Counted from the stretch's first letter, positions 41,745 to 50,725 are shown. The stretch is DNA of 64,000 bases from Pseudomonas sp. KUIN-1 (GCF_009176725.1 NZ_AP020337.1:4905501-4969500), one strand, 5' to 3'. The notes: generated by a model not told the origin, from the letters alone. Translations and numbers: made by a program.

Positions 41745-44267
41745 TCAATACACGTCCCGCCGATAACGCCCTTCCTCGATCAGTTCCCTGACTGCCTGCT
41801 CGCCCAGCACCTCGTTCAGCACCTGATCCACGCCCGCCGCCATACCCAGCAAGCTTCCACAGATGTAAATCGCTGCACCGTTGTCGAGCCATAGACGCAG
41901 TTCATCGGCCGCCTCGCGCAAGCGATCCTGCACGTAGATCTTTTCTGCCTGATCCCGGGAAAAAGCCAGGTCCAGACGCGTCAGATGGCCAGCCTGCAAC
42001 CAGCTCTGCAGTTCAGCACCGCAATGGAAGTCATGCGCGCGGTTACGTTCGCCGAACAACAACCAGTTGCGCACTCGCCCTTGAGCGATACGCGCCTTGA
42101 GCAGGCTGCGCAAACCGGCCAGCCCCGTGCCATTGCCCAGCAGGATCAATGGCAGCGGCTCGGCAGGCAGATGAAAGCTGCTGTTGCGGCGTAAACGCAG
42201 GCTGACGGCACCGCCCAGGGCACAGTGTTCGGTAAGCCATCCCGAGCCCAGCCCCAGGCTGCCGTCGGCATGCACTTCCTGGCGCACGATGAGCTGCAGA
42301 CAGCCGTCCTCTGGAATCGAGGCAATCGAGTATTCGCGTACGGAGACCGGCACCAGCGCATCGATCAACGCCTGCGCATGCAGCCCCACCAGATGCGCAC
42401 GGTTCTGCGGTAGCTGGCGGCTTGCCAGCGCCTGCGCGAGCGGCTCCTGCAAACCATCCACGCTGACCAATGCATCCGGATCGACACCCAGCCCGGCGAG
42501 AAACGGCTCGATGACCCGCAGCGTGTGACGCGGCATCACCTCGACCAGATCCCCCGCCTGCCAGTGCGCCGAGGTAGGTGGCGTCAAGTCCAGCAGATAG
42601 ACCTTCGAACCACTGCTGCCAGCGTTCAATAGCGCGCGCCGAGTCAGCGTCCAGTTCTCGAAAACCGGTGCCTGCCAGTGCGCTGCAGGCGCGCAACCGG
42701 TCACCTGCCCCAATTGCTGCTGCCAGTGTTGCAGGGCTGCAGGATCGGCGCTGTCGACTTCAACGGGCGGGAACAGGCTGCGTCCGCCCAGCTCGGTCAA
42801 CCAGCCGTGCAAACGATGGGCAAAGCCGCAAAAATGCGGGTACTGCCGGTCGCCCAGCGCCAGAACGGCATAATCGAGCTGGTTCAGTGAAAGCGGACTA
42901 CCCAGCAGCTTGCGCTCGAAACGTCGGGCACTGTCCGGCGCCTCCCCGTCACCAAAGGTACTGACAACGAACAGGGCATTACGGCTTCGGCATAGTTCTT
43001 CTTCGCTCAGATCGCCCAGCCGCTTCACGCGTACCGACAATCCCGAAGCCTGCAACTGGCCGGCGGTCTGCCAGGCCAATTGCTCGGCGAAACCGCTTTG
43101 ACTGGCGAAACAGACGAGCCAGGACGCTTCATCGTCGTGATCACCACCCTGAACATCGCCGCGTGCACGCTCGATACCGCGCTTCTTGCGACGTCGATCC
43201 AGGTACAGCAACCAGCCAGTAATAAAGAACAGCGGCATCAGCAACGATGCGCCGGTCATGATGATTCGCCCGACGAGCCCGAAGTAACTGCCGACGTGCA
43301 GCGCGTAATTGCTGGCCAGTAATTGCGCACCGAAACTGCGTTCGGCATAGCGTACAACCGAGCTGACCTGACCATTGGCCGGATCAAGGGTGATGGTGTT
43401 CAGCGCACGCGGGTGCGGAGAATCCTTGAGCAGGTAAAACACGGTGGCAGGCTGACCGCCTGCAGCAGGCAGGCGCAGGTTATAAGCCCGCAAGTCCGGC
43501 CCTGCGGTCTTCCGGATACTGTCCCAGACCGCCACGTAATCGACCACCAGCGGCAATCTTCCGGCAGCCTTGGCTGGGGCAGCGATGCCCTCCTCGAGCG
43601 GCGGATCCCCGATCAGTTTATTCAGGCCGTTGCTCACCCAGTCATATGACCAGGTGAGCCCCGTGATGGCGAACAACAGGTAGAACAACAAGCACCAGGT
43701 GCCGAAGATCGAATGCAGGTCCCAGTTAAAACTGCGCCCCTTCTTCGCCCAGTCAACCGTCAGCCAGACCCGCCAGTTCCGCACTGCGCGAGGCCAGCGC
43801 AGGTACAGTCCGGACAGGCAAAAGAACACCAGAATCAGCGTACACGCCGCCGTGACCTGCTTGCCCGCCTCGCCCACGGCCAGATAACGGTGCAGCTTCA
43901 GGACAAAGTCGAAAAACCCTTCCCCCACCGCATTGCCTTTCAGCTCGCCGGTGTAGGGATCGAAATTGCGCTTGGGGCCTCGACGCTCGCCCGCTTTGGG
44001 CGTGAAGAAGACCTGAGCGACACGATTGCCGGTGGTTTCGACACGCAGAATAGCGACCGTCAGGCCGGTCGCAGCTTCCAGCCTGCGCACCAGTTCGACG
44101 GGCGGCAGCGTGGCACCGCGCGACTCGACCAACAGCACATTCGGATTCAGCGCATCGAGAATTTCGTCCTCGAACGAATACAGCGCACCGGTCAGCCCCA
44201 TGAGGGTCAACACCAGACCTGCCGTGATCCCGAAGAACCAGTGCAGTTGAAACAGGACTTTCTTCAA
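41745..44267 (-). CDS. PepSY membrane - flavodoxin - FAD/NAD(P)H reductase fusion (PiuB-like)
   Basis: Inner-membrane electron-transfer protein of 840 residues, likely a ferric-siderophore or periplasmic metal reductase. The N-terminal PepSY/TM region (about 1-370) has LHWFFGITAGLVLTLMGLTGALYSFE and HSIFGTWCLLFYLLFAITGLTWSY; a flavodoxin domain (about 385-530) contains CFASQSGFAE and VVSTFGDGEAP; the FAD-binding part has REYSIASIP and the pyridine-nucleotide part PLILLGNGTGLAGLRS. The start is TTG at 44267 with GGGGGAG eight bases upstream. P. aeruginosa PA4513 (piuB) has this architecture and a comparable position (from memory). The piuA receptor and piuC genes that accompany it there are not seen here. 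The upstream ATGAGAAT is only a partial Fur-box match. Confidence 0.88.
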   Translation of the reverse strand: MKKVLFQLHWFFGITAGLVLTLMGLTGALYSFEDEILDALNPNVLLVESRGATLPPVELVRRLEAATGLTVAILRVETTGNRVAQVFFTPKAGERRGPKRNFDPYTGELKGNAVGEGFFDFVLKLHRYLAVGEAGKQVTAACTLILVFFCLSGLYLRWPRAVRNWRVWLTVDWAKKGRSFNWDLHSIFGTWCLLFYLLFAITGLTWSYDWVSNGLNKLIGDPPLEEGIAAPAKAAGRLPLVVDYVAVWDSIRKTAGPDLRAYNLRLPAAGGQPATVFYLLKDSPHPRALNTITLDPANGQVSSVVRYAERSFGAQLLASNYALHVGSYFGLVGRIIMTGASLLMPLFFITGWLLYLDRRRKKRGIERARGDVQGGDHDDEASWLVCFASQSGFAEQLAWQTAGQLQASGLSVRVKRLGDLSEEELCRSRNALFVVSTFGDGEAPDSARRFERKLLGSPLSLNQLDYAVLALGDRQYPHFCGFAHRLHGWLTELGGRSLFPPVEVDSADPAALQHWQQQLGQVTGCAPAAHWQAPVFENWTLTRRALLNAGSSGSKVYLLDLTPPTSAHWQAGDLVEVMPRHTLRVIEPFLAGLGVDPDALVSVDGLQEPLAQALASRQLPQNRAHLVGLHAQALIDALVPVSVREYSIASIPEDGCLQLIVRQEVHADGSLGLGSGWLTEHCALGGAVSLRLRRNSSFHLPAEPLPLILLGNGTGLAGLRSLLKARIAQGRVRNWLLFGERNRAHDFHCGAELQSWLQAGHLTRLDLAFSRDQAEKIYVQDRLREAADELRLWLDNGAAIYICGSLLGMAAGVDQVLNEVLGEQAVRELIEEGRYRRDVY

Positions 44268-44608
44268 CGCCGACGCTCCCCCCTCTGCGGGCTGCGGCGC
44301 GCATTATGCTCCAACCGCGACACATTCTCATCTTTAAATCGAGGCAACGCGGGTTTCCCTGTCCAGTCGCGCCGCTGACGAGTAAAAACATCCTTATAAA
44401 GAACATTAAATCTACCCCTATACCACCTCCATTTAAAAAGGCAGTTGCCCACGACGGCTGACTGCAAATAGTCAGGTGTCTTACATCTTTAAACCATGTT
44501 TCTGCTTTGACGCCCTCCGCCCTGAAACTCTAATCTTTTTCAGCACGAGAACATTAACTCGTGGAGGGGATCAATTTCTGTTCTCCCAGTGGAAATAAGG
44601 ACATATCC
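44268..44608. other. AT-rich divergent region between the flavoprotein and toxin genes
   Basis: These 341 bases hold no gene and are clearly richer in A and T than the flanks. CTGACT (44458) and AGTCAG (44470) form a short inverted repeat. AAGGA at about 44597 is the ribosome site for the toxin gene. No hrp-box (GGAACC...CCAC) was seen. Confidence 0.5.
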
Positions 44609-45853
44609 ATGCACCCAATGTTTTATGACGTCGTGAAGGCAGAACCTTTATCCGGTGACCTCAAGGCGGATGAGGCGATAAAAACGGCCGAACTGTTCGG
44701 TACGATGTCGTCTGCCACTAACAAGCAGGTCACCCGTGCACCCGGTCTGATTCTGACCAAAGAGCAGATTATCAACCTCAAGAAATATGAATTGGCGGGC
44801 CTCGCTCTGCCCATTGAACTGGACGATGTCATTGTTTATCTCGGCTATTCAAAAGGTGCCGGTGTCGGGCTTGAACCTGAAGACTTTCTGAAAAGTTTCA
44901 ACCTTATCCACCGGCATGCACGTCGCTGGAGTCCTCTGCGCACCGACCTTCTGGGCATAGGCAGCAAACTGAAAGTCTTCGCAGGCAAGATGCTCGTGTA
45001 CGGCCAAAGCATGGAGGAGATCAACGACGACATCCGGACCGGGAAAATCGTTGACCATTATCAGATCAAGACACTGGAGGATGTTAAACGCTTGACCCTT
45101 GAACTGGGCAAGGACTTCCCGGGCATCGCGCTGGATGAAAACGATAAGGAGATCACCAAGGAAATAGGCTACCACCTCACCGATATACTGGACCTGATCA
45201 CCGCCAATCTGGCCGATGCCCAAACCATCAAGAAGGAGCTGGATCAGTTCGGCCTGGACCTGTCGCTGCATGTCGGGCCCGAGATACAACGCAAGATGGT
45301 TGCCATCGACAACAGCTCACTGCCAGCCGACGTGGCGAAGCTGACCCTGGATATCGAGCAGCGCGCAAAGGACATCGATGAAAAGAACAAGGAATACAAG
45401 GCGACGGTACAACAATCGTTGAATTCGGTCAGTAGCTTGAACATTGCGGGTCTGGCACTGGGCATTTACTTTGGCGTCGAGGCTGAGAATGCCAGGTACG
45501 CGCGCAATGAATTAATCGCACAACAAGCCGCCGACATAGACACCTTGCAAGACAAGAACAATATTCTGGGCTCATTGAGCAGGGTAAAGTTTAATTTGCA
45601 GAACCTGGCGACGATTGTGGTCGATGCCGACGTGGCCACTAAAAACCTGATTACCGTATGGAACAAGCTTTTTCTGTTCATTGAGGCGTCTGTGGGATCG
45701 GCGTCCGAGATAAACGACGCCTTGTCCTTAAGGCAATTTATGAATCACTTCAGACAAGTCGTTCAACCCTGGAAGACCATCGAAGATGACTCGGACGCCT
45801 TGCTTAATGTGTTCAAGGAAGCCGATGAAGAATATAAACGGATTTATGGATAA
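44609..45853 (+). CDS. xaxA: alpha-xenorhabdolysin-type binary toxin subunit A (XaxA-like)
   Basis: A 414-residue, almost wholly helical protein without signal peptide, close to the usual size of XaxA/YaxA, one half of a two-component alpha-pore-forming cytolysin. Recognisable parts are the N-terminal LTKEQIINLKKYELAGLALP and LKVFAGKMLVYGQSMEEIN, long coiled-coil helices, and a weakly hydrophobic hairpin (SLNIAGLALGIYFGVEA) around residue 285. That hairpin would be the membrane-inserting element (inference). ATG 44609 with AAGGA upstream is preferred over GTG 44561. It overlaps or abuts the subunit B gene, and a third helical protein follows. The cassette lies between core genes, and its leader is AT-rich, consistent with horizontal gain. 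Confidence 0.82.
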   Translation: MHPMFYDVVKAEPLSGDLKADEAIKTAELFGTMSSATNKQVTRAPGLILTKEQIINLKKYELAGLALPIELDDVIVYLGYSKGAGVGLEPEDFLKSFNLIHRHARRWSPLRTDLLGIGSKLKVFAGKMLVYGQSMEEINDDIRTGKIVDHYQIKTLEDVKRLTLELGKDFPGIALDENDKEITKEIGYHLTDILDLITANLADAQTIKKELDQFGLDLSLHVGPEIQRKMVAIDNSSLPADVAKLTLDIEQRAKDIDEKNKEYKATVQQSLNSVSSLNIAGLALGIYFGVEAENARYARNELIAQQAADIDTLQDKNNILGSLSRVKFNLQNLATIVVDADVATKNLITVWNKLFLFIEASVGSASEINDALSLRQFMNHFRQVVQPWKTIEDDSDALLNVFKEADEEYKRIYG

Positions 45854-46853
45854 CTCGACAATGAAAAATACGCTCACGCTCAATGACACCGCCTTCTCGG
45901 CTCAAGCACCTGACCGCGCCGCCATGACTCGCAGCCTGCAACTCATGCGTAACAATCTGGTAAAGGCAGACCTGCTGTTTGCCAAGACCCAGTACCTGCC
46001 CAACCTTTATGAAAAGCTCACGCGCCTGAACATCCTGGCCGTCACTGAACAGCAGCGCCTCGGAGAACACGCTGAACGGCTGATCATTGATATCGAGTCG
46101 AAGACCACCCTGCTGAGGCAGTACGCTCAACCCTCCGCTATTCCCATAGATGCCGAGGATCTGGAAGATATTGACGCTCAGTGTCAGCGCCTTGTGAACA
46201 ATGTCACTGCAACGGCCGATCAACTGGCCAATGCTGTGAGTGGACTGACGCAAGGTATCGATCGACAGCAGACCGCTGAGTTTGTACAGAGTCTGGAAGG
46301 TGACATGGCAAAAGTCGGCATCGAACTCGATGTTTCACACACCAGCCTGGCGAAGTTGAAAGACGAGCGTCAAGTGCTGAGCAGCGCTATCGACGCCCTG
46401 GAAAGCAAGGGGCTGGCGAGTATTGCCAAGGACACCTTGATCACTGCGGAGAAGGTGCTCGGCCTGGGAATGCAGCCCCCGCAACTCGCCGTGATCATGC
46501 TGGCGCTCGAGCAAATGAAGGCGACCCTGGAAAAGGGTGCAGCGGGAATCAACCTCATCGCGATGATCAAACGCCGTGATGGTTTTCGCGAGCGCATCAA
46601 TGCCCTGTCCCAGCAATTGGCAAGCCTGGACAAGGACAAAATGGGGTTCGCACAGCGCATTGAACTGCTTGAATGCTTCAACGCTTTTGACGAGCAACGG
46701 GCCGCTTATGTCGAGCAATACCAGAAAATCAAAAACGCGCTGGACAGCTTTCTGGACGTCAACACCACGGGTACATCCGATGACAGCCAACGCAGCATGC
46801 GCCTGATCGAGTCGGGCCGACAGTTGATCGGCTACTTGAGCCGCATTCGCTGA
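45846..46853 (+). CDS. xaxB: alpha-xenorhabdolysin-type binary toxin subunit B (XaxB-like)
   Basis: A 335-residue helical protein without signal peptide, close to the size of XaxB. In the known systems XaxB/YaxB pairs with subunit A to form the pore. Long heptad-rich helices (RLGEHAERLIIDIESKTTLL; QQLASLDKDKMGFAQRIELL) flank a central hydrophobic stretch, VLGLGMQPPQLAVIMLALEQ, around residue 220. ATG 45846 overlaps the xaxA stop by 8 bases, which fits translational coupling; ATG 45861 (MKNTLTLND) is an alternative start, neither having a strong ribosome site. The subunit assignment rests on length, helical pattern and the A-B order. Confidence 0.8.
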   Translation: MDNSTMKNTLTLNDTAFSAQAPDRAAMTRSLQLMRNNLVKADLLFAKTQYLPNLYEKLTRLNILAVTEQQRLGEHAERLIIDIESKTTLLRQYAQPSAIPIDAEDLEDIDAQCQRLVNNVTATADQLANAVSGLTQGIDRQQTAEFVQSLEGDMAKVGIELDVSHTSLAKLKDERQVLSSAIDALESKGLASIAKDTLITAEKVLGLGMQPPQLAVIMLALEQMKATLEKGAAGINLIAMIKRRDGFRERINALSQQLASLDKDKMGFAQRIELLECFNAFDEQRAAYVEQYQKIKNALDSFLDVNTTGTSDDSQRSMRLIESGRQLIGYLSRIR

Positions 46854-46866
46854 TAGCAGCGTAGCT

Positions 46867-46907
46867 CGGGTTGCAAGGGGAATGGCCTGTACGCCCGTTG
46901 CAACCCG
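46867..46907 (+). other. long hairpin between xaxB and the third cassette gene
   Basis: CGGGTTGCAA and TTGCAACCCG form a perfect 10-bp stem, extendable to 14 pairs with one mismatch, around a 13-base loop. CGTTTAT follows. It could partly terminate transcription and lower expression of the third gene. Confidence 0.7.
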
Positions 46908-46966
46908 CGTTTATACACCTGCCGTTCGACAGCAGCCAAAAAGTCATCAACTCTCGAGGGGCCAGC

Positions 46967-47776
46967 ATGACAGAACAACTCTTGTACCAAAGCGACTTCA
47001 AGGACCTCACCACTTACCTGCAGGTCTTGCAGAGGCTTCCGGAATTGACCCGCTCTTTCAAGGTCCATCTTGATCAGGTGCCGCTGGCCGGACGCAGCGC
47101 CGACCCCATTCCCGAACTACGCAATGTGCTTGACAGGGCCTACAAGGACTTATCTGTCTGGTCAACGCTTATGCCCAAGTTGATGGCGATGCACAGACGA
47201 CTTGACGCCCTGACGGCAGAACTCACGCAGTTTTCCGGAAATGCAACGCAGCACCAGAAGCTGGCCGTGCAACTGAGGGGCTCCGCAGGCGATCGGCTGA
47301 TAGCGTTCGAGAACGAGTTCGATAACGAGGAACAGACCGTACAGAAACTGACCCAGGGTATCTGCACCATTCTGCCGCGACTTATTGACTTCCTGAACGA
47401 CGCTATCTCTCGCTATAGCCGCAAGTTCGGACTGAAGCCGGGCAACCCTCTCCGGGAAAATCTGGCAAACGCCCTGCCGCTGTCATTCGGTGCACCGGAT
47501 GCGATCGACGCGCAAGAACGACTGTTTCGTGCACAAGGTTATGCGTACCGAGCGTCAGGGTGGTACACCCGCGCTTACACGGCCGCCAGTAATCTGGGTG
47601 CCTACCTGTCGCGAATGTGGGAACTGCTCTGGGCCTGTGTGGGCAGCATTATCGGCGTACGTAAAGCCGACACACCTTCGCGTGACCGCCTGGCATCAGG
47701 GCTGCTACTGGTCAACGTGCGGGAAATCCAGCGTCTTTCCAAAGGGTTCGACACTGGGCAGGAGCTGACTGCCTGA
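46967..47776 (+). CDS. unrecognised helical protein, third gene of the toxin cassette
   Basis: A 269-residue, predominantly helical protein with no signal peptide and no domain I recognise. Helical segments (DLTTYLQVLQRLPELTRSFK; LMPKLMAMHRRLDALTAELT) resemble the long helices of alpha-pore-forming toxins. A C-terminal hydrophobic stretch, NLGAYLSRMWELLWACVGSI, at about 195-215 could insert in a membrane. GAGGGG lies six bases before ATG 46967. It is 113 bases after xaxB on the same strand and before a strong terminator, so it belongs to the cassette. It could be a third pore component, as in tripartite AhlABC-type systems, an immunity protein or a release factor; the sequence does not decide. 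Confidence 0.7.
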   Translation: MTEQLLYQSDFKDLTTYLQVLQRLPELTRSFKVHLDQVPLAGRSADPIPELRNVLDRAYKDLSVWSTLMPKLMAMHRRLDALTAELTQFSGNATQHQKLAVQLRGSAGDRLIAFENEFDNEEQTVQKLTQGICTILPRLIDFLNDAISRYSRKFGLKPGNPLRENLANALPLSFGAPDAIDAQERLFRAQGYAYRASGWYTRAYTAASNLGAYLSRMWELLWACVGSIIGVRKADTPSRDRLASGLLLVNVREIQRLSKGFDTGQELTA

Positions 47777-47795
47777 CCCCGGATGAAACGCAAAA

Positions 47796-47822
47796 AAAAC
47801 CCGCGATCACTCGCGGGTTTTT
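47796..47822. terminator. bidirectional terminator between the toxin cassette and speC
   Basis: ACCCGCGA, a TCAC loop and TCGCGGGT, flanked by eight As on the left and Ts on the right, so it has a T-tail on both strands. It lies between convergent genes. Confidence 0.93.
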
Positions 47823-47837
47823 ATATCAGGACAGCGC

Positions 47838-49001
47838 TTACAGGTAGAACGACTTCAGCGGCGGGAAGCCATTGAATTCCACTGCGCTGTAACTGGTGGT
47901 GTAGGCACCGGTGGACAACCAGTACATGCGGTCACCGATGGCCAGGTTGAGGGGCAGACCGTACTTGTAGTTTTCGTACATGATGTCGGCGCTGTCGCAG
48001 GTAGGACCGGCGATGACCACTTCTTCCATTTCGCCTTTCTTTTCGGTCCAGATCGGAAACTTGATGGCTTCGTCCATGGTTTCGATCAGGCCGGAGAACT
48101 TGCCCACATCGGTGTATACCCAACGCTCGACCGCGGTACGCGACTTGCGGGCAACCAGTACCACTTCGCTGACCAGAATACCGGCGTTGGAGATCAACGA
48201 ACGGCCTGGCTCGAGAATGATTTCCGGCAGGTCATCACCGAAGTCTTCCTTCAGGAAGCGGATGATCTCTTCAGCGTAGGTTTCCAGGCTGTTGGTGCGG
48301 GTGATGTAGTTGGCCGGGAAGCCGCCACCCATGTTGATCAGCTTGAGAACGATGCCGTCTTCTTCTTTCAGACGCTCGAAGATCACTTTGACCTTGGCGA
48401 TGGCAGCATCCCAGACGCTGATGTCGCGCTGCTGCGAGCCGACGTGGAACGAGATGCCGTAAGGCACCAGACCCAGATCGCGGGCAAGAATCAGCAGGTC
48501 CATGGCCATGTCGGTCTGGCAGCCGAATTTGCGCGACAGAGGCCAGTCGGCGGTGGTCGACCCTTCGGTCAGGATGCGCACATAGACTTTCGCGCCCGGT
48601 GCAGCCTTGGCAATGTTGCGCAGGTCGGCTTCGGAGTCGGTGGCGAACAGACGCACGCCCTTCTCGTAGAAGTAACGAATGTCCTTGGATTTCTTGATGG
48701 TGTTGCCGTAGCTCATGCGCTCCGGACCAACGCCGCAGCTCAGGACCTTGTCCAGCTCGTAGATCGAGGCGATGTCGAAGCTCGAACCCTTTTCCTTGAG
48801 CAGATTGATGACTTCAACGGCAGGGTTGGCCTTGACCGCGTAGTAAACCTTGGCGAATTCGAAGCCCGCACGCAGGTCGTCATATGCCTTGCTGATGATG
48901 TCAGTATCAATGACCACGAACGGGGTTTCTTGCTTGTCAGCGAACGCCTTCATTTTCTTGAAGGTTTCGGCTGAGTAGTAGTCTTCGACATTGATCGGCA
49001 T
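47838..49001 (-). CDS. speC: ornithine decarboxylase, group IV PLP enzyme
   Basis: Makes putrescine from ornithine in polyamine synthesis, cytoplasmic. The 387 residues match the small eukaryotic-like ornithine decarboxylase of Pseudomonas. The PLP lysine is in YYAVKANP near residue 55, HVGSQQ and the glycine-rich GGGFPAN bind the cofactor, EPGRSL contributes to phosphate binding, and the second-subunit active-site cysteine lies in GPTCDSADI. A gene in this position next to the piuB region matches PA4519 (from memory). It has a long upstream leader with a hairpin ending in a T-run, possibly a regulatory device. Lysine decarboxylase activity cannot be excluded from sequence. Confidence 0.93.
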   Translation of the reverse strand: MPINVEDYYSAETFKKMKAFADKQETPFVVIDTDIISKAYDDLRAGFEFAKVYYAVKANPAVEVINLLKEKGSSFDIASIYELDKVLSCGVGPERMSYGNTIKKSKDIRYFYEKGVRLFATDSEADLRNIAKAAPGAKVYVRILTEGSTTADWPLSRKFGCQTDMAMDLLILARDLGLVPYGISFHVGSQQRDISVWDAAIAKVKVIFERLKEEDGIVLKLINMGGGFPANYITRTNSLETYAEEIIRFLKEDFGDDLPEIILEPGRSLISNAGILVSEVVLVARKSRTAVERWVYTDVGKFSGLIETMDEAIKFPIWTEKKGEMEEVVIAGPTCDSADIMYENYKYGLPLNLAIGDRMYWLSTGAYTTSYSAVEFNGFPPLKSFYL

Positions 49002-49108
49002 GCTGCTGGAACTCCTATTGGCAAACGGTATTGGTCAATGGGTACAAATGAACGCCCTCCGTATCCCCACTTTGGTTCGCCTACTTCCCAAGGCATGTCG
49101 CCGAAAGC

Positions 49109-49133
49109 AAAAAGGCCCTGAAGGGCTGCCTTC
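49109..49133 (-). promoter_or_regulatory. terminator-like hairpin in the speC leader
   Basis: On the minus strand AAGGC-AG-CC, a CTTCA loop and GG-GCCTT are followed by TTT, giving a terminator-like element 108 bases before the speC start. If transcription begins upstream of it, it could act as an attenuator; otherwise it may end an unseen upstream RNA. Confidence 0.45.
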
Positions 49134-49514
49134 CTGGCCTTGCTGTCTCGTCGTCAGTACTTGAGCCGGATGGATCGTTTCCAGCATGGACGTTCGGCGC
49201 GAACTTTAGGACCTGAGGGGCCGGATATCAACAAAAAATGTCGCGTTTTTGCACAGGGCTCTCGAGTTGCCTTCCCAAGGACCTGTTTAACCGACCTGCA
49301 TGACAGGCAGATGTTCCCCGCACGGATAACCCGCGGCTGAAAGGGAATGGCTGGATAGGTCGGGTTTGCCAATAAAAACAAGGATCAGCACTGGGCGCGC
49401 CGGGCAAGCACAGCGATTACCGATAGCAAAGGCGGCTGACGAATCAGGAAGGAGGCGCTGAATAAAAGATTCAGGAGATAACGCGTCGTTCGCGGGGAAA
49501 AGGTACAGAAACAG
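49134..49514. other. non-coding region upstream of speC
   Basis: No convincing gene is present on either strand. The stretch contains GGATATCAACAAAAAATGTC and other AT-rich runs near 49225, likely promoter sequence for speC. No repeat of the dispersed family occurs here. Confidence 0.45.
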
Positions 49515-49549
49515 TGTAAGCCCGGTACCTCGCAGGCACCGGGCTTACA
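49515..49549 (-). terminator. terminator of the opuC operon
   Basis: TGTAAGCCCGGT and ACCGGGCTTACA form a perfect 12-bp stem, with a further small inner pairing. CTGTTTCTG follows on the minus strand, just past the opuCA stop. Confidence 0.85.
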
Positions 49550-49558
49550 TTGCGAGAC

Positions 49559-50725
49559 TTACACCTGTGCTTCGGCTGCAACGTCCGCAGGCGAAACAAT
49601 GCTGGTCTTCATGCCACGCGAACGGCCCGAGCTCAGATACGCCGCAATGGACTCTTGCGTCACTTCACCCAGGAACACGTTCTCGGCGTCCAGCACCGGC
49701 AGCCAGGCGCGGTTGAACTCGTACATGCGCGACAGCAGGATACGCAAGTGCTCGTCGTAAGCGGCAGTGGCGTTGAATTCACGCAGGAACTGCGCGCACG
49801 TGCCCTGCTGGCGATGCAGGTCACGACGACGCACATAGCCCATCGCCTTGTTCTCGCTATCGGTGACAACGATGTAGCGACGGTCGTTTTCGTCCATCAC
49901 TTCCAGTGCGTCGGCAACCGGAGTTTCCGGGCTGACCGACGGCGCGTTGTCGGCGGCGTCTTCGGCCTTGACCAGCAGCAGGCGCTTGAGGGTGCTGTCC
50001 TGACCGACGAAGCTACTGACGAAGTCGTCAGCCGGATGCGCGAGCAGGGTGTCCGGATGATCGATCTGCAGCAGTTTACCGCCACGGAAAATCGCGATCT
50101 TGTCGCCCAGCTTGATGGCTTCGTCGATGTCGTGGCTGACCATGATCACGGTCTTGTTCAGCGCGCGCTGCATCTCGAAGAACTCGTTCTGGATCATCTC
50201 GCGGTTGATCGGGTCGACCGCGCCGAACGGTTCATCCATCAACAGCAACGGCGCGTCGGCGGCCAGCGCACGGATCACGCCGATGCGCTGCTGCTGACCA
50301 CCGGACAGTTCACGCGGGTAGCGATGCAGGTACTGCTTGGGCTCCAGCTTGATCATGCTCATCAGCTCGCGAGCACGATCATGGCAACGCTGCTTGTCCC
50401 AGCCGAGCAGCTTGGGCACGACCACGATGTTTTCTTCGATGGTCATGTTCGGGAACAGACCGATCTGCTGAATCACGTAGCCGATGTTGCGACGCAGGGT
50501 CACTTCGTCCAGGCCCGTGGTGTCTTCGCCATTGATCAGCACTTTGCCGGAGGTCGGCATGATCAGGCGGTTGATCATTTTCAGCGTGGTGCTCTTGCCG
50601 CAGCCCGACGGGCCGAGGAAGACGCAGATTTCGCCTTCGTTGACCGTGAGGCTGACCGAATCGACAGCCTTCACTTCTTTGCCGTTGCTCTGGAAAGTCT
50701 TGGAGAGGTTCTGGAGTTCGATCAT
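49559..50725 (-). CDS. opuCA: osmoprotectant ABC transporter ATP-binding protein with CBS domains
   Basis: ATPase of the OpuC importer of glycine betaine, choline and related osmoprotectants, 388 residues from ATG 50725 (MIELQNLSKTF). Walker A is GPSGCGKST, the signature LSGGQQQR, Walker B LLLMDEPFGAVDP. Two C-terminal CBS domains follow (about 250-310 and 320-375), with VADALEVMDENDRRYIVVTD and FNRAWLPVLDAENVFLGEV. In P. syringae OpuC the CBS domains are known to be needed for osmotic regulation. It is the last gene of the ordered operon D-C-B-A as read on the minus strand. Its start overlaps the stop of the permease gene by 4 bases. Confidence 0.93.
   Translation of the reverse strand: MIELQNLSKTFQSNGKEVKAVDSVSLTVNEGEICVFLGPSGCGKSTTLKMINRLIMPTSGKVLINGEDTTGLDEVTLRRNIGYVIQQIGLFPNMTIEENIVVVPKLLGWDKQRCHDRARELMSMIKLEPKQYLHRYPRELSGGQQQRIGVIRALAADAPLLLMDEPFGAVDPINREMIQNEFFEMQRALNKTVIMVSHDIDEAIKLGDKIAIFRGGKLLQIDHPDTLLAHPADDFVSSFVGQDSTLKRLLLVKAEDAADNAPSVSPETPVADALEVMDENDRRYIVVTDSENKAMGYVRRRDLHRQQGTCAQFLREFNATAAYDEHLRILLSRMYEFNRAWLPVLDAENVFLGEVTQESIAAYLSSGRSRGMKTSIVSPADVAAEAQV

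Noticed and set aside
44268..44608. HrpL promoter (GGAACC-N15/16-CCAC) before the toxin cassette
   Set aside because: I found no acceptable match to either half in the right spacing, so type III co-regulation is not supported.
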